From positions 1 to 7,952 of the forward strand of contig SXJQ01000241.1 of NCBI GenBank assembly GCA_005779345.1: a DNA stretch of 7,952 nucleotides, given 5' to 3'. The DNA comes from Actinomycetota bacterium. GTDB taxonomy: Bacteria > Actinomycetota > Acidimicrobiia > IMCC26256 > PALSA-610. The position numbers were made by a program, and so were the translations under genes. Below, in pieces: positions 6,547 through 7,952 of this stretch (its first letter is position 1; each line of letters begins with the position of its first letter). Under the pieces are notes generated by a model that saw only the letters and a list, made by a program, of their open reading frames with translations, was not told the DNA's origin and ran no database searches.

Positions 6547-7016
6547 TGCCGGCGAACACCAGTGTGCGCGACGTGATGACCGCCGAGGTCGTGGTGATCG
6601 GTCCCGACGAGACGGTCGCCGCGGCCGCCGACCGGATGGCCGCCCTCGACGTCGGCGCGCTTCCCGTCGTCGACCGCGACCGTCGTCTCGTCGGTCTCTT
6701 GCGTGACGACGACCTGATCGTCAGCGAGGCGCGCGTCCACGCACCGCGCTTTTGGAACATCCTCGGCGCGACGATCCCGTTCGGCAACGACATGAAGCAC
6801 CTCGAAGACGAGTTGCGCAAGGTCGCGGGGTCGACCGCCGGCGAGGTCATGCTCGCCGACCCCGTCACCGCAGCTCCCGACGACTCGCTCGAAGACGTCG
6901 CGACGCTGATGCACGATTCGGGAATCCGTCAGGTTCCGGTCGTCGATGACGACGGCCAGGTCGTCGGGATCGTGACGCGCGGTGACCTCGTGCGGTTCAT
7001 CGCCCGGACCACCTGA
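6546..7016 (+). CDS. Two-CBS-domain protein, probable nucleotide-sensing regulator
   Basis: This soluble 156-residue protein is a tandem CBS pair (Bateman module) with no catalytic or membrane domain attached. CBS1 spans about residues 5-62 (VRDVMTAEVVVIGPDETVAA, later GALPVVD, then LVGLLRDDDLI). CBS2 spans about 96-154 (TAGEVMLADPVTAAPDDSL, later QVPVVDDDG, then VVGIVTRGDLVRFIA). Such pairs usually bind adenine nucleotides or similar ligands; TRGDLV in CBS2 has the Thr/Ser-x-x-Asp arrangement that commonly contacts ribose. The connecting segment 63-95 is longer than a minimal linker and includes RFWNILGATIPFGND and HLEDELRKVAG, a pattern I associate with stand-alone CBS proteins though I cannot name the subfamily reliably. 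It lies between nnr and alr, overlapping nnr by one base, so it is very likely coexpressed. Its ligand and target cannot be read from sequence. Confidence 0.9.
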   Translation: MPANTSVRDVMTAEVVVIGPDETVAAAADRMAALDVGALPVVDRDRRLVGLLRDDDLIVSEARVHAPRFWNILGATIPFGNDMKHLEDELRKVAGSTAGEVMLADPVTAAPDDSLEDVATLMHDSGIRQVPVVDDDGQVVGIVTRGDLVRFIARTT

Positions 7017-7025
7017 GCCGCGGCC

Positions 7026-7952
7026 ATGAGCCGGCCGACCTGGGCTCGGGTCGACCTCGACGCGGTGCGGGCCAACGTCCGCACGTTGTGCGCGGTGGCC
7101 GACGGGGCCGAGGTGATGGCGGTCGTCAAGGCCGACGGGTACGGGCACGGCGCGATCCCGGTCGCACGGGCGGCCCTCGCTGCCGGCGCCACGCGACTCG
7201 GTGTTGCGCTCGTCGACGAAGGGGTCGCGCTCCGCGAGGCGGGGATCGAGGCGCCGATCCTGTTGTTGTCGGAACCTGCCAGTCACGCGATGGGTGTGGT
7301 CGTCGCCCGGTCGCTCGATCCCACCGTGTGCACGCCGGCCGGACTCGACGCGCTCGCCGCGGTCGTCGGATCCACAGCACGCGTGGCGGTCCATGTGAAG
7401 ATCGACACCGGGATGCACCGCATGGGCTGCGCGCCCGATGCCGTCGTCGCGTTGGCGACGGCGGTCGCACAGACGCCCGGGATCACGCTCGCCGGAGTCT
7501 GGACCCACCTCGCGGTCGCCGACGAGCCCGACTCCGACGGGACCGATCGCCAGCTCGCCGTGTTCGACCGCGCGATCGCTGCCCTGCACGCCGCCGGTCT
7601 CCGATGGAGCTGCACGCACGCCGCCAACAGCGCGGGAGCGATCGCGCATCCCGCGGCGCGCCGCGATCTCGTTCGTTGTGGCATCGCGCTCTACGGCATC
7701 GCGCCGGCGCCCGCGCTGATCGGTGCCGTCGAGTTGCACGCGGCACTCTCGCTGCATTCGCAGGTGTCCGCGATCCGCGACATCGCGGCCGGCGAGCACG
7801 TGTCGTACGGCTGGCGCTGGACCGCACCGCGGGCGACCCGCATCGCCACGGTGCCCATCGGCTACGCCGACGGCCTCCCGCGGCGGCTCGGCGCGGCGGG
7901 CGGCGAGGTGCTGATCGCGGGGCGACGCTGCGCGATCGCAGGGACCGTCACG
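7026..7952 (+). CDS. alr: Alanine racemase, 5' part (partial, cut by window edge)
   Basis: The first 309 residues of a fold-type III PLP enzyme that interconverts L- and D-alanine, supplying D-Ala for peptidoglycan. The family is usually about 360-390 residues, so some 60-80 are beyond the edge. PLP lysine motif VVKADGYGHG places the Schiff-base lysine at Lys35. KIDTGMHRMG is at 125-134, THLAVADE at 160-167, HAANSAGA at 198-205, VRCGIALYG at 216-224 (its Arg contacts the cofactor in this family), and VSYG at 259-262 carries Tyr261, the expected second catalytic base. VPIGYADGLPRR (276-287) begins the C-terminal beta domain. The sequence ends in CAIAGTVT, matching the strand just before the conserved Met-Asp of the active-site entry. 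The ATG lies nine bases after the CBS gene stop with no strong Shine-Dalgarno, so it is probably the last visible gene of the same transcript. tsaE and tsaB often follow alr in Actinobacteria, but that cannot be seen here. Confidence 0.95.
   Translation, partial: MSRPTWARVDLDAVRANVRTLCAVADGAEVMAVVKADGYGHGAIPVARAALAAGATRLGVALVDEGVALREAGIEAPILLLSEPASHAMGVVVARSLDPTVCTPAGLDALAAVVGSTARVAVHVKIDTGMHRMGCAPDAVVALATAVAQTPGITLAGVWTHLAVADEPDSDGTDRQLAVFDRAIAALHAAGLRWSCTHAANSAGAIAHPAARRDLVRCGIALYGIAPAPALIGAVELHAALSLHSQVSAIRDIAAGEHVSYGWRWTAPRATRIATVPIGYADGLPRRLGAAGGEVLIAGRRCAIAGTVT

Noticed and set aside
5622..7799. 725-codon open frame on the minus strand opposite nnr, the CBS gene and alr
   Set aside because: It spans three well-supported plus-strand genes and their boundaries, and shows no recognisable domain. 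Long antisense frames are expected at this GC content.

Overview
The window is a compact, entirely plus-strand stretch of high-GC DNA (about 70% by eye, strong G/C preference at third codon positions). It carries a chromosomal housekeeping cluster: the 3' end of rpsI (ribosomal protein S9), glmM, an oversized glmS, a bifunctional NAD(P)HX repair gene (nnr), a small two-CBS-domain gene, and the 5' part of alr, which runs off the right edge. The order rpsI - glmM - glmS - nnr - alr is the familiar actinobacterial arrangement. The GC content, the near-leaderless look of the glmS promoter and the divergent GlmS suggest an actinobacterium outside the well-studied Mycobacterium/Streptomyces groups, perhaps Acidimicrobiia. 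That placement is an inference and is not proven by the sequence.

Layout: 1-147 is the C-terminal tail of S9. Its stop codon overlaps the GTG start of glmM by one base (147-1511). The only real intergenic gap (1512-1601, 90 bp) holds an imperfect GC-rich tandem repeat and a -10-like hexamer close to the glmS ATG. glmS (1602-5060) is followed after 19 bp, with a good ribosome binding site, by nnr (5080-6546). The nnr stop overlaps the start of the CBS gene by one base (6546-7016), and alr starts nine bases after that (7026 to the edge). No stretch longer than 300 bases lacks a gene. I see no RNA gene, mobile element, CRISPR array or rho-independent terminator.

The theme is cell-wall precursor supply. 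GlmS makes glucosamine-6-phosphate, GlmM isomerises it to glucosamine-1-phosphate on the way to UDP-GlcNAc, and Alr makes D-alanine for the peptidoglycan stem. Nnr repairs damaged NAD(P)H, and the CBS protein is probably a nucleotide-sensing regulator of unknown target.

The notable item is GlmS. It is 1152 residues long, against roughly 600-625 for the family. It keeps recognisable glutaminase and isomerase catalytic residues, but these are split by large insertions: about 150 residues directly after the N-terminal catalytic strand, about 48 inside the glutaminase domain, and about 105 between the second SIS domain and the lysine-bearing C-terminal loop. A further extension of about 190 residues follows that loop, which in ordinary GlmS is the very end of the protein.
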